Assembly: GCA_017421945.1 (NCBI GenBank)
Contig: JAFOHD010000003.1
Span: forward strand, 1-41,015
Source of the DNA: Alistipes sp.
GTDB taxonomy: Bacteria > Bacteroidota > Bacteroidia > Bacteroidales > Rikenellaceae
Direction of reading: 5' to 3'
Length of the DNA: 41,015 bases
Under the pieces are notes generated by a model that had not been told where the DNA came from, ran no database searches, and saw nothing but the letters and a program-made list of their open reading frames with translations. Positions 1-7,589 of the stretch are shown here, piece after piece. The translations under genes were made by a program, and so were the position numbers. The first letter of the stretch is position 1. Each line of letters starts with the position of its first letter.

Positions 1-115
1 GACTTGGCCGCTTGGTAAAGTTCGGGATCACCCTTTAATTCGGCAGAGTTGACGAGCCGTAGTTTTCGTTCCAGAGTGGTGATGGCTTTGTCGAGTGCCT
101 CCAACTCGAGGTTGC
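1..115 (-). other. Unrelated coding-like fragment abutting trigger factor
   Basis: On the minus strand this stretch reads as an open, helix-rich peptide of about 38 residues running off the window edge. It includes LEALDKAITTLERK and, further on, GDPELYQAAK. On the plus strand the trigger-factor frame meets a stop at 16-18 and has no trigger-factor-like residues until about position 112. The sequence left of about 110 therefore does not belong to the downstream gene. I do not recognise the protein. It may be a chimeric contig end or a true rearrangement breakpoint; the sequence alone cannot tell which. Confidence 0.45.
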
Positions 116-372
116 GCGTGAGCGACGAGGAGGCACAGGCCGAGGCTAAGGAGTTCGCAAAGGCTCAGTTTGCACAGTATGGCATGCCATCTGCTCCAGA
201 GGAGATGATTGCTAACTTTGCAAAGCAGATTCTTGAGAATAAGGAGCAGGGTCAGAAGATTTACGAGAAGCTCTACGAGTTGAAGGTTGTAGAGTATGTT
301 AAGTCGAAGATTAAGGTTTCAACAAAGTCTGTAACATCAGAGGAGTTTGCTAAGCTGGCGCAGAAGGCGTAA
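112..372 (+). CDS. tig: Trigger factor, C-terminal fragment (5' truncated)
   Basis: This is the last 86 residues or so of trigger factor, the ribosome-bound chaperone that shields nascent chains. The visible part is the helical C-terminal domain: VSDEEAQAEAKEFAK, then the characteristic AQFAQYGMPSAPEE segment, and the end with TSEEFAKLAQK. The ribosome-binding and peptidyl-prolyl isomerase domains are absent because the frame breaks at about 112, next to unrelated sequence with a stop at 16-18. A frame beginning at the TTG at 49 is open but is not trigger-factor-like before 112, so I do not accept that start. Trigger factor directly before clpP-clpX is a very common bacterial order, which supports the call. 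Confidence 0.85.
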   Translation: MRVSDEEAQAEAKEFAKAQFAQYGMPSAPEEMIANFAKQILENKEQGQKIYEKLYELKVVEYVKSKIKVSTKSVTSEEFAKLAQKA

Positions 373-393
373 GCGAGGCCCATCTGTTTTACA

Positions 394-410
394 CCTTTTT
401 ATATAAAAGG
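394..410 (+). other. Short AT-rich hairpin after tig
   Basis: CCTTTT at 394-399 pairs with AAAAGG at 405-410 around a 5-nt loop. It lies 22 nt after the tig stop and before the stronger hairpin at 436-476. It is weak on its own and could be a processing or pausing element. Confidence 0.3.
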
Positions 411-435
411 GCAAAAATGTGTCACAATACATTAG

Positions 436-476
436 AATTTGGACTCTGGGCGTAATGTTTGCAGAGTCCAAATTTT
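436..476 (+). terminator. Intrinsic terminator between tig and clpP
   Basis: A perfect 13-bp inverted repeat (436-448 with 462-474, core TTGGACTCTG/CAGAGTCCAA) has a 13-nt loop and is followed by Ts. It sits 24 nt before the chosen clpP start. It probably ends the tig transcript, or acts as an attenuator if tig and clpP are co-transcribed. No complete TTTG/TAnnTTTG promoter is evident between it and clpP. Confidence 0.7.
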
Positions 477-499
477 GATTTATGATAATCCATAATAAT

Positions 500-1168
500 A
501 TGAATGAGTTTGAAAAATATGCCCGCCTGCATTGCGGTATAAGCAGTCTTAAGTTGCATAACTTCCACTCTGTACATCAGGGCTATGTGTCGCCCACCAT
601 CATCGAGGAGCGACAATTGAATGTGGCTACGATGGATGTCTTTTCACGCCTTATGATGGACCGCATCATATTCCTTGGTGCACCTATCTATGATGACGCC
701 GCTAATATCATTCAGGCGCAGTTGCTCTTCCTTGAGCAGGCTGATGCAGAGAAGGAGATTCAGATATACATCAACTCTCCGGGCGGCTCGGTGTCGGCTG
801 GTTTGGGTATATACGATACCATGCAGCTTGTGTCGTGCGATGTTGCAACTATCTGCACGGGAATGTCGGCATCGATGGGTGCTGTGCTTTTGGCCGCAGG
901 TGCTGCAGGTAAACGTCAGGCGTTGCCTCACTCTAAGGTGATGATTCATCAGCCATTGGGAGGTGTGCAGGGCCAGGCATCGGATATTGAGATTACGGCG
1001 CGCGAGATTCAGAGGACCAAGCGTGAATTATATGAGATACTTTCATTGCACTCTGGCGTAGATATTGCTCAGATTGAATATGATGCCGACCGTGACTATT
1101 GGATGAGTGCGACGGAGGCCAAGGAGTATGGTTTGATTGATATGGTGCTTGAGAAGCATACTAAATAG
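500..1168 (+). CDS. clpP: ATP-dependent Clp protease proteolytic subunit ClpP
   Basis: This is the serine peptidase of the ClpXP/ClpAP complexes, a double-ring cytoplasmic chamber that degrades unfolded and tagged proteins. Counting from the upstream in-frame ATG at 482, the catalytic Ser131 lies in GMSASMGAVL, His156 in VMIHQPLGG and Asp205 in DRDYWMSA. The oxyanion segment NSPGGS is at 98-103. I chose the ATG at 500 (MNEFEKYARLH, 222 residues) because the six residues before it add nothing typical; the start at 482 cannot be excluded. The N-terminal part is longer than in E. coli, as is usual in Bacteroidota. clpX follows after 7 nt, so the protease and its unfoldase are made together. Confidence 0.95.
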   Translation: MNEFEKYARLHCGISSLKLHNFHSVHQGYVSPTIIEERQLNVATMDVFSRLMMDRIIFLGAPIYDDAANIIQAQLLFLEQADAEKEIQIYINSPGGSVSAGLGIYDTMQLVSCDVATICTGMSASMGAVLLAAGAAGKRQALPHSKVMIHQPLGGVQGQASDIEITAREIQRTKRELYEILSLHSGVDIAQIEYDADRDYWMSATEAKEYGLIDMVLEKHTK

Positions 1169-1175
1169 TTGAAAT

Positions 1176-2450
1176 ATGGCACAAAAATATAAAGGTTCAC
1201 ATTCGGGCGAGGATTGTTGCTCGTTTTGCGGAGCCAAGCGCAGCGATGTGGCTCTGATGTTTCAGGGTACGGGAGGTGTGAATATATGTAACAATTGCGT
1301 TGAGCGCGGTTACCAAATGCTCGTTGAGAGCGAGCTCACGGGTGATGGCAAGAAGTCGAAAGGTGATAAGTTCCGCATGGAGGAGCTTATGAAGCCTGCC
1401 GAGATTAAGGCTGTACTTGATGAGTATGTCATTGGTCAGGAAGATGCCAAGCGTTATATGTCGGTGGCGGTGTACAACCACTACAAGCGTATCCTGAGCC
1501 GACAGAAGAATAAAAATGTCGATGAGGTTGAGATAGATAAGTCCAACATTGTACTGGTGGGTGCTACGGGTACGGGTAAGACCCTTATGGCACGTACAAT
1601 AGCACGTGTGTTGAATGTTCCGTTCACCATTGTCGATGCTACCGTTTTGACCGAGGCCGGATATGTCGGCGAGGATGTTGAGAGTATTCTTTCACGTCTG
1701 TTGCAGGTTGCCGATTACGATGTCGCAGCTGCCGAGCGAGGCATAGTCTTTATTGACGAGATTGATAAAATCGCCCGCAAGGGAGATAATCCTAGCATCA
1801 CGCGTGATGTGTCGGGTGAGGGTGTGCAGCAGGCTCTGCTGAAGATTCTTGAGGGTACCGTTGTAAATGTTCCTCCCCAGGGTGGTAGAAAGCACCCCGA
1901 TCAGAAGTTTATTCAGGTCAATACCAAGGATATACTATTCATCTGTGGCGGAGCTTTTGACGGCATCGAAAAGAAGATTGCGCAACGCCTGAATACACGT
2001 GCAATAGGTTATGGTCGTCAGACGGGGCAGCAGATCGACCGTAAGAATCTGATGAAGTATATCATGCCTCAGGACCTCAAAACTTTCGGTCTTATTCCCG
2101 AACTTGTGGGCCGTCTGCCTGTACTGACATATATGCAACCTCTGTCAAAAGAGGCGTTGCGTTCTATTCTCACCGAGCCCAAGAATGCCATCGTAAAGCA
2201 GTATATCCAGCTCTTTGCTATGGACGATGTGGCTCTAAAGATTGATGATGAGGTGCTTGACTATGTTGTGTCGAAGGCCGACGAGTATAAGCTCGGAGCG
2301 CGTGGCCTGCGTTCAATATGCGAGGCTATTATGATTGATGCAATGTATGATGTTCCATCTTCGGGTGACAAGGAGTTTGTGGTCACCCTTGATTATGCGA
2401 AAAAAAAGATGGAAGGTGCTAATTTTTCGGAGTTAAAACAGGTAAGTTAA
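1176..2450 (+). CDS. clpX: ATP-dependent Clp protease ATP-binding subunit ClpX
   Basis: ClpX is the AAA+ unfoldase that selects substrates and threads them into ClpP. It has 424 residues. An N-terminal zinc-binding domain carries Cys15, Cys18, Cys38 and Cys41. Walker A is GATGTGKT at 129-136 and Walker B is IVFIDEID around Asp194-Glu195. The GYVGED pore loop is at 162-167, the RKH loop at 238-240, the arginine-finger region at VGR (313) and sensor 2 at GARGLR (374-379). The ClpP-docking loop reads IGYG at 277-280 where E. coli has IGFG, a conservative change. It lies 7 nt after clpP. The next gene, tkt, has its own TAnnTTTG element. Confidence 0.97.
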   Translation: MAQKYKGSHSGEDCCSFCGAKRSDVALMFQGTGGVNICNNCVERGYQMLVESELTGDGKKSKGDKFRMEELMKPAEIKAVLDEYVIGQEDAKRYMSVAVYNHYKRILSRQKNKNVDEVEIDKSNIVLVGATGTGKTLMARTIARVLNVPFTIVDATVLTEAGYVGEDVESILSRLLQVADYDVAAAERGIVFIDEIDKIARKGDNPSITRDVSGEGVQQALLKILEGTVVNVPPQGGRKHPDQKFIQVNTKDILFICGGAFDGIEKKIAQRLNTRAIGYGRQTGQQIDRKNLMKYIMPQDLKTFGLIPELVGRLPVLTYMQPLSKEALRSILTEPKNAIVKQYIQLFAMDDVALKIDDEVLDYVVSKADEYKLGARGLRSICEAIMIDAMYDVPSSGDKEFVVTLDYAKKKMEGANFSELKQVS

Positions 2451-2461
2451 GATAATTATAT

Positions 2462-2469
2462 TATCTTTG
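2462..2469 (+). promoter_or_regulatory. Putative -7 element of tkt
   Basis: TATCTTTG matches the Bacteroidota -7 consensus TAnnTTTG. It lies 27 nt before the tkt ATG and 11 nt after the clpX stop. No good -33 TTTG sits at the expected distance, so this is suggestive only. Confidence 0.4.
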
Positions 2470-2496
2470 TAAGTAGGAAATGAATATTAAATAGAT

Positions 2497-4530
2497 ATGT
2501 TTGCTAACTCTAAACTCAACAAGGCGGCTGACAATATTCGAATCTTGGCAGCTGCAATGGTAGAAAAGGCTAAATCGGGCCATCCAGGCGGCGCTATGGG
2601 TGGTGCTGACTTTATCAATTTGCTTTATACGGAATTCATGCACTATGATCCCGAGAATCCTGCATATCCGTTCCGTGACCGCTTTTTCTTAGACCCTGGT
2701 CATATGTCACCAATGCTCTATTCAGTGCTTATGTTGTCGGGCTTCTATAAGATGGAGGATTTGCAGAACTTCCGTCAGTGGGGTAGCATCACTCCGGGCC
2801 ATCCCGAAGTAGATGTTATGCACGGTGTGGAGAATACCTCTGGTCCGTTGGGTCAGGGCCATGCTATGGCTGTTGGTGCTGCTATTGCCGAGCGTTTCAT
2901 GGTGGCACGTTTCGGTGAGTGGATGGCTCACAAGACCTATTCATTCATCTCTGACGGTGCTGTGCAGGAGGAGGTTTCGCAGGGCGTAGGACGTATTGCT
3001 GGCCATTTGGGTTTGGCAAACCTCATCATGTACTACGATGCCAACAATGTGCAGCTCTCAACCAAGGTTGATGAGATTGACTCGGAGGATGTGGCTGCGA
3101 AGTATCGTGCTTGGGGTTGGCATGTTATTGATGTTAATGGTAATGATGTTGAGCAGTTGCGTGCAGCCTTAACTGAGGCAAATGCACAGACCGAGTGCCC
3201 TACACTTATCATTGGTCGCTCAATCATGGCCAAGGGTGCTATGGGAGCTAATGGCGAGAGTTTTGAGGGTAAGGTTTCAACTCACGGCCAGCCATTGTCA
3301 GGAGCAGGTGCCGATTTGGCGGCTACAGTTAAGAACCTTGGTGGTGATCCCGAGGAGCCATTTAAGCTCTTTGCCGACACTGTCGAGGTTTATGAGAAAC
3401 GTCGCGTAGAGTTGAAGATGTGGGCAGAGAAGATGAAGCATACCGAGGCTGAGTGGCGTGCCGAGCATAAGGATCTCTCTCGTAAGCTTAATCGTTTCCT
3501 CTCGGGTGAGGTTCCAGAGATTGATTACAATAAGATAGAGATAAAGCCAAATACGGCTACACGTGTTGCGTCGGCAACTATGTTGGGCGTTTATGCCGAG
3601 AATGTCGAGAATATGATTGTTGCCTCTGCCGACCTGAGCAATTCCGACAAAACCGATGGTTTTCTTAAGAAGACCAAGGCTTTTGAGAAGGGTGACTTTA
3701 CAGGGCAGTTCTTCCAGGCGGGTGTTGCCGAGTTAACCATGTCTTGCGTGATGAACGGTATGGCGTTGCATGGTGGCGTTATTCCTGCGTGCGGAACGTT
3801 CTTCGTATTCTCGGATTATATGAAACCTGCAATCCGTATGTCGGCATTGATGCGCCTGAAGGTTATCTATATCTGGACGCATGACTCGTTCCGTGTGGGT
3901 GAGGATGGTCCTACACATCAGCCAATCGAGCAGGAGATGCAAATCCGCCTGATGGAGCATGTGCATAATCACCAGGGTGAGCGTTCGATGGTCGTGTTGC
4001 GCCCAGCCGATGCCGAGGAGACTGCTGTGGCATGGCAGTATGCTATGTCGGAGAAGCGACCTGTGGCACTTATTCTCTCACGTCAGAATGTGAATACGTT
4101 GCCTGCATTGAATTATAGCCGTCGCGATGAGGCAAAGCAGGCGTTGAAGGGTGCTTATGTTGTTATGGATTCAGCCAAGGCTCAGGTGGTTATGATAGCA
4201 TCTGGCTCGGAGGTATCTACTCTGGTCGAAGGTGCCGAGTTGTTGCAGAAGGAGGGTATTCCTGTCCGCGTTGTCAGCGTTCCAAGTGAGGGCCTGTTCC
4301 GTGACCAGCCAAAGTCTTATCAGGACAGCATTTTGCTCAGTGACGTTCCTCGTTACGGCTTGACTTCGGGTCTGTCGATGACGTTGCGTGGCTTGGTTGG
4401 CGAGGGTGGCAAGATTCATGGTTTGGATCATTTCGGCTACTCGGCTCCATATAAGGTCCTTGATGAGAAGTTTGGCTATAATGGTCAGGCTGTTTACGAA
4501 GAGGTTAAGGCCTTGCTGAATAAGAATTAA
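2497..4530 (+). CDS. tkt: Transketolase
   Basis: This thiamine-diphosphate enzyme moves two-carbon units between sugar phosphates in the non-oxidative pentose phosphate pathway. It is a 677-residue, full-length single-chain transketolase. The N-terminal diphosphate-binding domain has GHPGGAMGGAD (28-38), GPLGQGHAMAVG (116-127), and the metal/diphosphate motif running from SDGAVQEE (152-159) to the Asn in DANN. The pyrimidine domain contributes the conserved Glu in GVAELTM and the substrate-binding segment THDSFRVGEDGPTHQP. It appears monocistronic: a candidate promoter precedes it and two hairpins, one a U-tract terminator, follow it. Confidence 0.95.
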   Translation: MFANSKLNKAADNIRILAAAMVEKAKSGHPGGAMGGADFINLLYTEFMHYDPENPAYPFRDRFFLDPGHMSPMLYSVLMLSGFYKMEDLQNFRQWGSITPGHPEVDVMHGVENTSGPLGQGHAMAVGAAIAERFMVARFGEWMAHKTYSFISDGAVQEEVSQGVGRIAGHLGLANLIMYYDANNVQLSTKVDEIDSEDVAAKYRAWGWHVIDVNGNDVEQLRAALTEANAQTECPTLIIGRSIMAKGAMGANGESFEGKVSTHGQPLSGAGADLAATVKNLGGDPEEPFKLFADTVEVYEKRRVELKMWAEKMKHTEAEWRAEHKDLSRKLNRFLSGEVPEIDYNKIEIKPNTATRVASATMLGVYAENVENMIVASADLSNSDKTDGFLKKTKAFEKGDFTGQFFQAGVAELTMSCVMNGMALHGGVIPACGTFFVFSDYMKPAIRMSALMRLKVIYIWTHDSFRVGEDGPTHQPIEQEMQIRLMEHVHNHQGERSMVVLRPADAEETAVAWQYAMSEKRPVALILSRQNVNTLPALNYSRRDEAKQALKGAYVVMDSAKAQVVMIASGSEVSTLVEGAELLQKEGIPVRVVSVPSEGLFRDQPKSYQDSILLSDVPRYGLTSGLSMTLRGLVGEGGKIHGLDHFGYSAPYKVLDEKFGYNGQAVYEEVKALLNKN

Positions 4531-4531
4531 G

Positions 4532-4551
4532 TTGGCGTATTTTTCCGCCAA
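4532..4551 (+). other. Hairpin after tkt
   Basis: TTGGCG (4532-4537) pairs with CGCCAA (4546-4551) around an 8-nt loop, immediately after the tkt stop. Together with the next hairpin it forms the 3' end structure of the tkt transcript. Confidence 0.5.
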
Positions 4552-4558
4552 GCAATAC

Positions 4559-4595
4559 GGGCTGTCGTAACGCATTGTTTGACAGCCCTTTTTTT
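4559..4595 (+). terminator. Intrinsic terminator of tkt
   Basis: GGGCTGTC (4559-4566) and GACAGCCC (4581-4588) form a perfect 8-bp stem followed by seven Ts (4589-4595). It overlaps the upstream extension of the hpt reading frame. That argues against the TTG at 4579 as the hpt start and for the ATG at 4624. Confidence 0.85.
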
Positions 4596-4623
4596 CAAAC
4601 ACTATCCACGCAACTACACCCAA

Positions 4624-5160
4624 ATGAATAGAATTAAGTTACAAGACAAGTACTTTAAGGTGATGATTCCCGCCGAGGAGATTGACGCAGCTGTTGAGCG
4701 TGTTGCCCAGCAGTTGAATGTTCGCTATGAAGGTCATACTCCCGTTTTTTTAGGGGTGTTGAGCGGCTCGTTTCTTTTTTTGAGTGACTTGGTGCGCAAG
4801 ACAACCTTCGATAGCCAGCTGGCATTTGTAAAGATTTCGTCGTATGAGGGTACGGAATCAACAGGTAATGTCAAGCAGCAGTTGGGTATTGATTTCGACA
4901 TCGAGGGGCGTGATATCATCATTGTTGAGGATATTGTCGAGACGGGCCATAGCATGAATTATCTGCTTGACTACCTGAAGAAGCGTAAGCCTGCAAGCAT
5001 CTCGATCTGCACGCTCTTCTTCAAACCCGAGAAGTTCCTCTATGAGTATAAGATTGATTATACGGCACTCTCTGTCGGTAACGAGTTTATCGTAGGTTAT
5101 GGCTTGGATTATAATCAGTTGGGTCGTAATTTGAAGGATATATATGTCGTTGATGAATAG
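4624..5160 (+). CDS. hpt: Hypoxanthine phosphoribosyltransferase
   Basis: This is a purine-salvage enzyme joining hypoxanthine (often guanine too) to PRPP to give IMP/GMP in the cytoplasm. From the ATG at 4624 the protein has 178 residues, normal for the family. The PRPP-binding signature is VEDIVETG at about residues 101-108, preceded by the hydrophobic strand DIIIV. The flexible-loop region has SSYEGTEST, and the C-terminal base-binding part contains YGLDYN. The upstream TTG-initiated extension would run through the tkt terminator, so it is rejected. The stop overlaps the start of queE by 8-17 nt, implying translational coupling. Confidence 0.93.
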   Translation: MNRIKLQDKYFKVMIPAEEIDAAVERVAQQLNVRYEGHTPVFLGVLSGSFLFLSDLVRKTTFDSQLAFVKISSYEGTESTGNVKQQLGIDFDIEGRDIIIVEDIVETGHSMNYLLDYLKKRKPASISICTLFFKPEKFLYEYKIDYTALSVGNEFIVGYGLDYNQLGRNLKDIYVVDE

Positions 5161-5776
5161 CGATTTGTTATGTGGCGGCGAGAAATTGCCACTTGTTGAA
5201 GATTTCTACACTATTCAAGGTGAGGGTTATCATGCCGGTAAGCCCGCATATTTCATCCGTTTAGGTGGGTGTGATGTGGGATGCCGTTGGTGCGATGCCA
5301 AATACACGTGGAATCCTCGCATTTTTCCACCTGTTGATGTCGATGTTGTTGTCGAGCGTGCCAAGTCGTGTGAGGCGCAGTCTATTGTGATTACGGGTGG
5401 TGAGCCTTTGCTGTATCCTTTGGATGTACTTACCTCCAGGCTCAAGGCTGCAGGGCTGGAGATATTTCTTGAGACGTCGGGGACCCACCCCTTTAGTGGC
5501 GAGTTTGACTGGGTGTGCCTATCTCCTAAACGTCAGCAGCCTCCTTTGGCTGAAGCATTTGGGCGTGCGCATGAGTTGAAGGTGATTATCCAGACCGAGG
5601 ATGATTTTCAGTGGGCCGAGGATAATGCCCGCCGTGTAGGGCGTTACTGCCGATTGTATATGCAACCCGAGTGGAGTGTTTATGATGATATAATTCCCAA
5701 GATGGTGGAGTATGCCAAGTCGCATCCCAAGTGGAGCATTTCGGTGCAGACACATAAATTCATGAGAATACCTTAA
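5144..5776 (+). CDS. queE: 7-carboxy-7-deazaguanine synthase (radical SAM)
   Basis: QueE is the radical SAM enzyme of queuosine (preQ1) biosynthesis. It converts 6-carboxytetrahydropterin to 7-carboxy-7-deazaguanine. It is a 210-residue protein opening with LPLVEDFYTIQGEG, the family's substrate-binding segment. The 4Fe-4S cluster Cys43, Cys47 and Cys50 are in CDVGCRWC. The SAM-binding GGE motif is in VITGGEPLLYP. The start could be the ATG at 5144 or 5153; both overlap the end of hpt. The other queuosine genes (queC, queD, queF) are not in this window. divIC follows after 2 nt. Confidence 0.93.
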   Translation: MSLMNSDLLCGGEKLPLVEDFYTIQGEGYHAGKPAYFIRLGGCDVGCRWCDAKYTWNPRIFPPVDVDVVVERAKSCEAQSIVITGGEPLLYPLDVLTSRLKAAGLEIFLETSGTHPFSGEFDWVCLSPKRQQPPLAEAFGRAHELKVIIQTEDDFQWAEDNARRVGRYCRLYMQPEWSVYDDIIPKMVEYAKSHPKWSISVQTHKFMRIP

Positions 5777-5778
5777 CA

Positions 5779-6051
5779 ATGACACAGAAAGCAAGTAAAT
5801 TATTGTGGACCATACTCACTGCTGTGATATTTGTATATACAGCGGTAGTTATTGTGCGTAATTTGCTGACTATAATTAGGGTGAATAGTCGTATCTCACG
5901 TCTCGAGGAGCAGTACGAACTCTATCGGGGTAGGATTGATCAGGATAGCACCTTGCTTGAGGAACTGAAATATGACGAGTATCTTGAGCAATATGCTCGT
6001 GAGAAGTTCCACATGCAAAAGGCCAACGAGCAGGTTTATGTGGTGGAGTAG
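5779..6051 (+). CDS. Septum formation initiator family protein (DivIC/FtsB-like)
   Basis: A 90-residue bitopic membrane protein with a short cytoplasmic N-terminus. One transmembrane helix covers about residues 9-30 and is followed by an extracytoplasmic coiled coil (about 34-62, rich in Arg, Glu and Leu). The C-terminal segment, with YLEQYAREKFHM, is characteristic of DivIC/FtsB. By family knowledge it helps FtsL and FtsQ/DivIB recruit and activate septal peptidoglycan synthesis. It is the last gene of the hpt-queE-divIC unit and ends 14 nt before a strong terminator. The family call is secure; the exact FtsB/DivIC equivalence is inferred. Confidence 0.82.
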   Translation: MTQKASKLLWTILTAVIFVYTAVVIVRNLLTIIRVNSRISRLEEQYELYRGRIDQDSTLLEELKYDEYLEQYAREKFHMQKANEQVYVVE

Positions 6052-6065
6052 AGAGTCTTGAACCT

Positions 6066-6109
6066 AATAATAATGGGATGCCAACAATCGTTGGCATCCC
6101 ATTATTATT
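6066..6109. terminator. Bidirectional intrinsic terminator between divIC and argR
   Basis: A perfect 20-bp inverted repeat (6066-6085 with 6090-6109) has a 4-nt AATC loop. The GC-rich inner part is GGGATGCCAAC and the outer part is made of AAT repeats, so the stem itself supplies the U-rich tract in both directions. It separates two convergent transcripts, hpt-queE-divIC on plus and argR on minus. Confidence 0.85.
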
Positions 6110-6128
6110 TGCATGTTTCAGTCTGCTC

Positions 6129-6596
6129 TTAAAGAACATTATTCAGCATGGGGAATATGCGAAGCAGAGAGTCTATAACCTGACTGCGCTTGGCATCTTC
6201 TTTGAGAATCAGCAGCACGGTGTTGTCGCCTGCTATTGTTCCGAGTATTGCGGGGCAGTCGAGATTGTCGATGGGAACCGATATTGCACTCGCATAGCCC
6301 GACTTGGTCTTTAGCACACCCAGGTTACCCGAGAATGTAAGACTTGTGATATTGTCGGATATGTTTGACGAGATGTTGATTTCATGGTGAGCAACATTTG
6401 GCAGAACATATATGTATCCCTTGCTCTTGTGGGGAACTTTTGCTACGTTCATAAACTTAAGGTCACGTGAGAGGGTACTCTGTGTTATCTCTACACCACA
6501 CTCACGCAAGCGGCTGATAAGCTCCTCCTGTGAAGATATCATCTCGCTACGAATAATCTTTCTGATGGTCGCAAATCGCTGGGTTTTTTGATTCAT
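6129..6596 (-). CDS. argR: Arginine repressor ArgR
   Basis: ArgR is a hexameric, arginine-responsive transcription factor controlling arginine biosynthesis and use. It has 155 residues, the usual length. The N-terminal winged helix-turn-helix covers about residues 20-50 and contains SQEELISRL and STLSRDL, with the DNA-contacting Ser43-Arg44. The C-terminal oligomerisation and arginine-binding domain contains GTIAGDNT at 119-126. It is divergent from the arg operon, with 374 nt between them. Its own promoter overlaps a perfect TATGCA-N7-TGCATA dyad, which suggests autoregulation. Confidence 0.95.
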   Translation of the reverse strand: MNQKTQRFATIRKIIRSEMISSQEELISRLRECGVEITQSTLSRDLKFMNVAKVPHKSKGYIYVLPNVAHHEINISSNISDNITSLTFSGNLGVLKTKSGYASAISVPIDNLDCPAILGTIAGDNTVLLILKEDAKRSQVIDSLLRIFPMLNNVL

Positions 6597-6661
6597 AGTT
6601 TTATAAGTTTAGGTTGTTTCTATTGCGCTGTTTGTCAATAAACGTATTTCAACGTCATATT

Positions 6662-6701
6662 TATGCAAATGTAATGCATATTTTTTATAAAAGCAAGCAA
6701 A
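6662..6701 (-). promoter_or_regulatory. Putative argR promoter with overlapping ArgR-type dyad
   Basis: On the minus strand TACATTTG (6666-6673) matches TAnnTTTG. A TTG core (6694-6696) lies 20 nt upstream of it. A perfect dyad, TATGCA (6662-6667), N7, TGCATA (6675-6680), covers the -7 element. At 19 bp it is close to the 18-bp ARG box of other bacteria, which likewise has inverted half-sites. That this is an ArgR site is inferred from position and symmetry. Confidence 0.5.
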
Positions 6702-6897
6702 AACCACTTTATATTTTTCTTTTATAACGCTGAAAAATTAAACTTTGAAATTATCCTAATTTTCAGTCGTCAGTTCTGCGGAAAATATGTTGTATTGCAT
6801 AAAGGCATTAAATATTCCGCATATTCAAATAAAAATGCAGCAAATATGCAATTATGCTAAAAAATTCACCTATACACCAATTATATAATGACGAAAA

Positions 6898-6932
6898 TTT
6901 GCATATTGCGTATATATATGCGATATTTGCAA
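6898..6932 (+). promoter_or_regulatory. Putative arg operon promoter and operator
   Basis: TTTG (6898-6901), 20 nt, then GATATTTG (6922-6929) resembles the Bacteroidota promoter and lies about 40 nt before the first arg gene. The same bases form a 34-bp imperfect palindrome (6899-6932, 26 of 34 positions symmetric) with ends TTGCA/TGCAA, related to the dyad at the argR promoter. A repressor bound here would cover the promoter. The rest of 6597-6970 is AT-rich, with further TATGCA/TGCATA-like half-sites (about 6796-6800 and 6834-6856). I see no gene in it. Confidence 0.5.
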
Positions 6933-6970
6933 GTCAAAAAAATATTAACAATAAAGCGATAGTATAAAAA

Positions 6971-7573
6971 ATGAAAATTGATGTAATGGTTGCTACTGAA
7001 AAGCATCTGTGTTTCGTGTCGCAGATTAACGACGAAATTGATGCCGCAGCCAAGCAGCGTGGAACGGGTATTGCCCGCCGTACCGACGAATATATCGCCG
7101 ATAAAATAATGTCAGGAAAGGCAATTATTGCCGTAAACAGAGATGAGTTTGTAGGCTTCTGCTACATAGAGTCGTGGGGACACGATGAGTTTGTCGCAAA
7201 CTCTGGTTTGATTGTCCGCCCACAATATCGTGGCATGGGTGTCGCTAAGCGTATCAAGAAGGCAGCCTTTGACCTTTCGCGCAAGCGTTTCCCCAATGCT
7301 AAGTTGTTTGGTCTTACCACGGGTGAGGCAGTTATGCGTATCAACACCGAGCTCGGCTATGAGCCTGTTACGTTTGCCAAGCTCACCGATGACGAGCGTT
7401 TCTGGGCAGGTTGCCAGTCGTGTGTGAATTACGATGTGTTGCAGCGTACCAACATGACCAAGTGTTTGTGTACGGGTATGATTTATGACCCCGAGAAGGT
7501 CGCAAAGAAGGCTGCGGCGAGTGTTGAGGGCGAGAAGAAAACATCATTCTGGAGCCGTCTGTTTGGGAAATAA
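6971..7573 (+). CDS. GNAT acyltransferase heading the arg operon (probable N-acylglutamate synthase)
   Basis: A 200-residue GNAT-fold protein. The acyl-CoA pyrophosphate-binding motif is Arg87-Gly-Met-Gly90-Val-Ala92 after the strand SGLIVRPQY. As first gene of an operon holding all later steps to arginine except the transcarbamylase, it most likely makes the N-acylglutamate (acetyl or succinyl) that ArgB phosphorylates. Unlike classical ArgA it has no amino-acid-kinase domain, which usually carries arginine feedback. Its C-terminal part has Cys148, Cys151, Cys165 and Cys167 in GCQSC and KCLCTG, a possible metal or redox site, followed by a basic tail. The acyl donor is not deducible from sequence. 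argG begins 16 nt downstream. Confidence 0.75.
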   Translation: MKIDVMVATEKHLCFVSQINDEIDAAAKQRGTGIARRTDEYIADKIMSGKAIIAVNRDEFVGFCYIESWGHDEFVANSGLIVRPQYRGMGVAKRIKKAAFDLSRKRFPNAKLFGLTTGEAVMRINTELGYEPVTFAKLTDDERFWAGCQSCVNYDVLQRTNMTKCLCTGMIYDPEKVAKKAAASVEGEKKTSFWSRLFGK

Positions 7574-7589
7574 TTAAAATTGAATAGAT

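Noticed and set aside
4579-4623. TTG-initiated extension of hpt
   Set aside because: It would place the start inside the tkt terminator. The ATG at 4624 gives a family-length protein.
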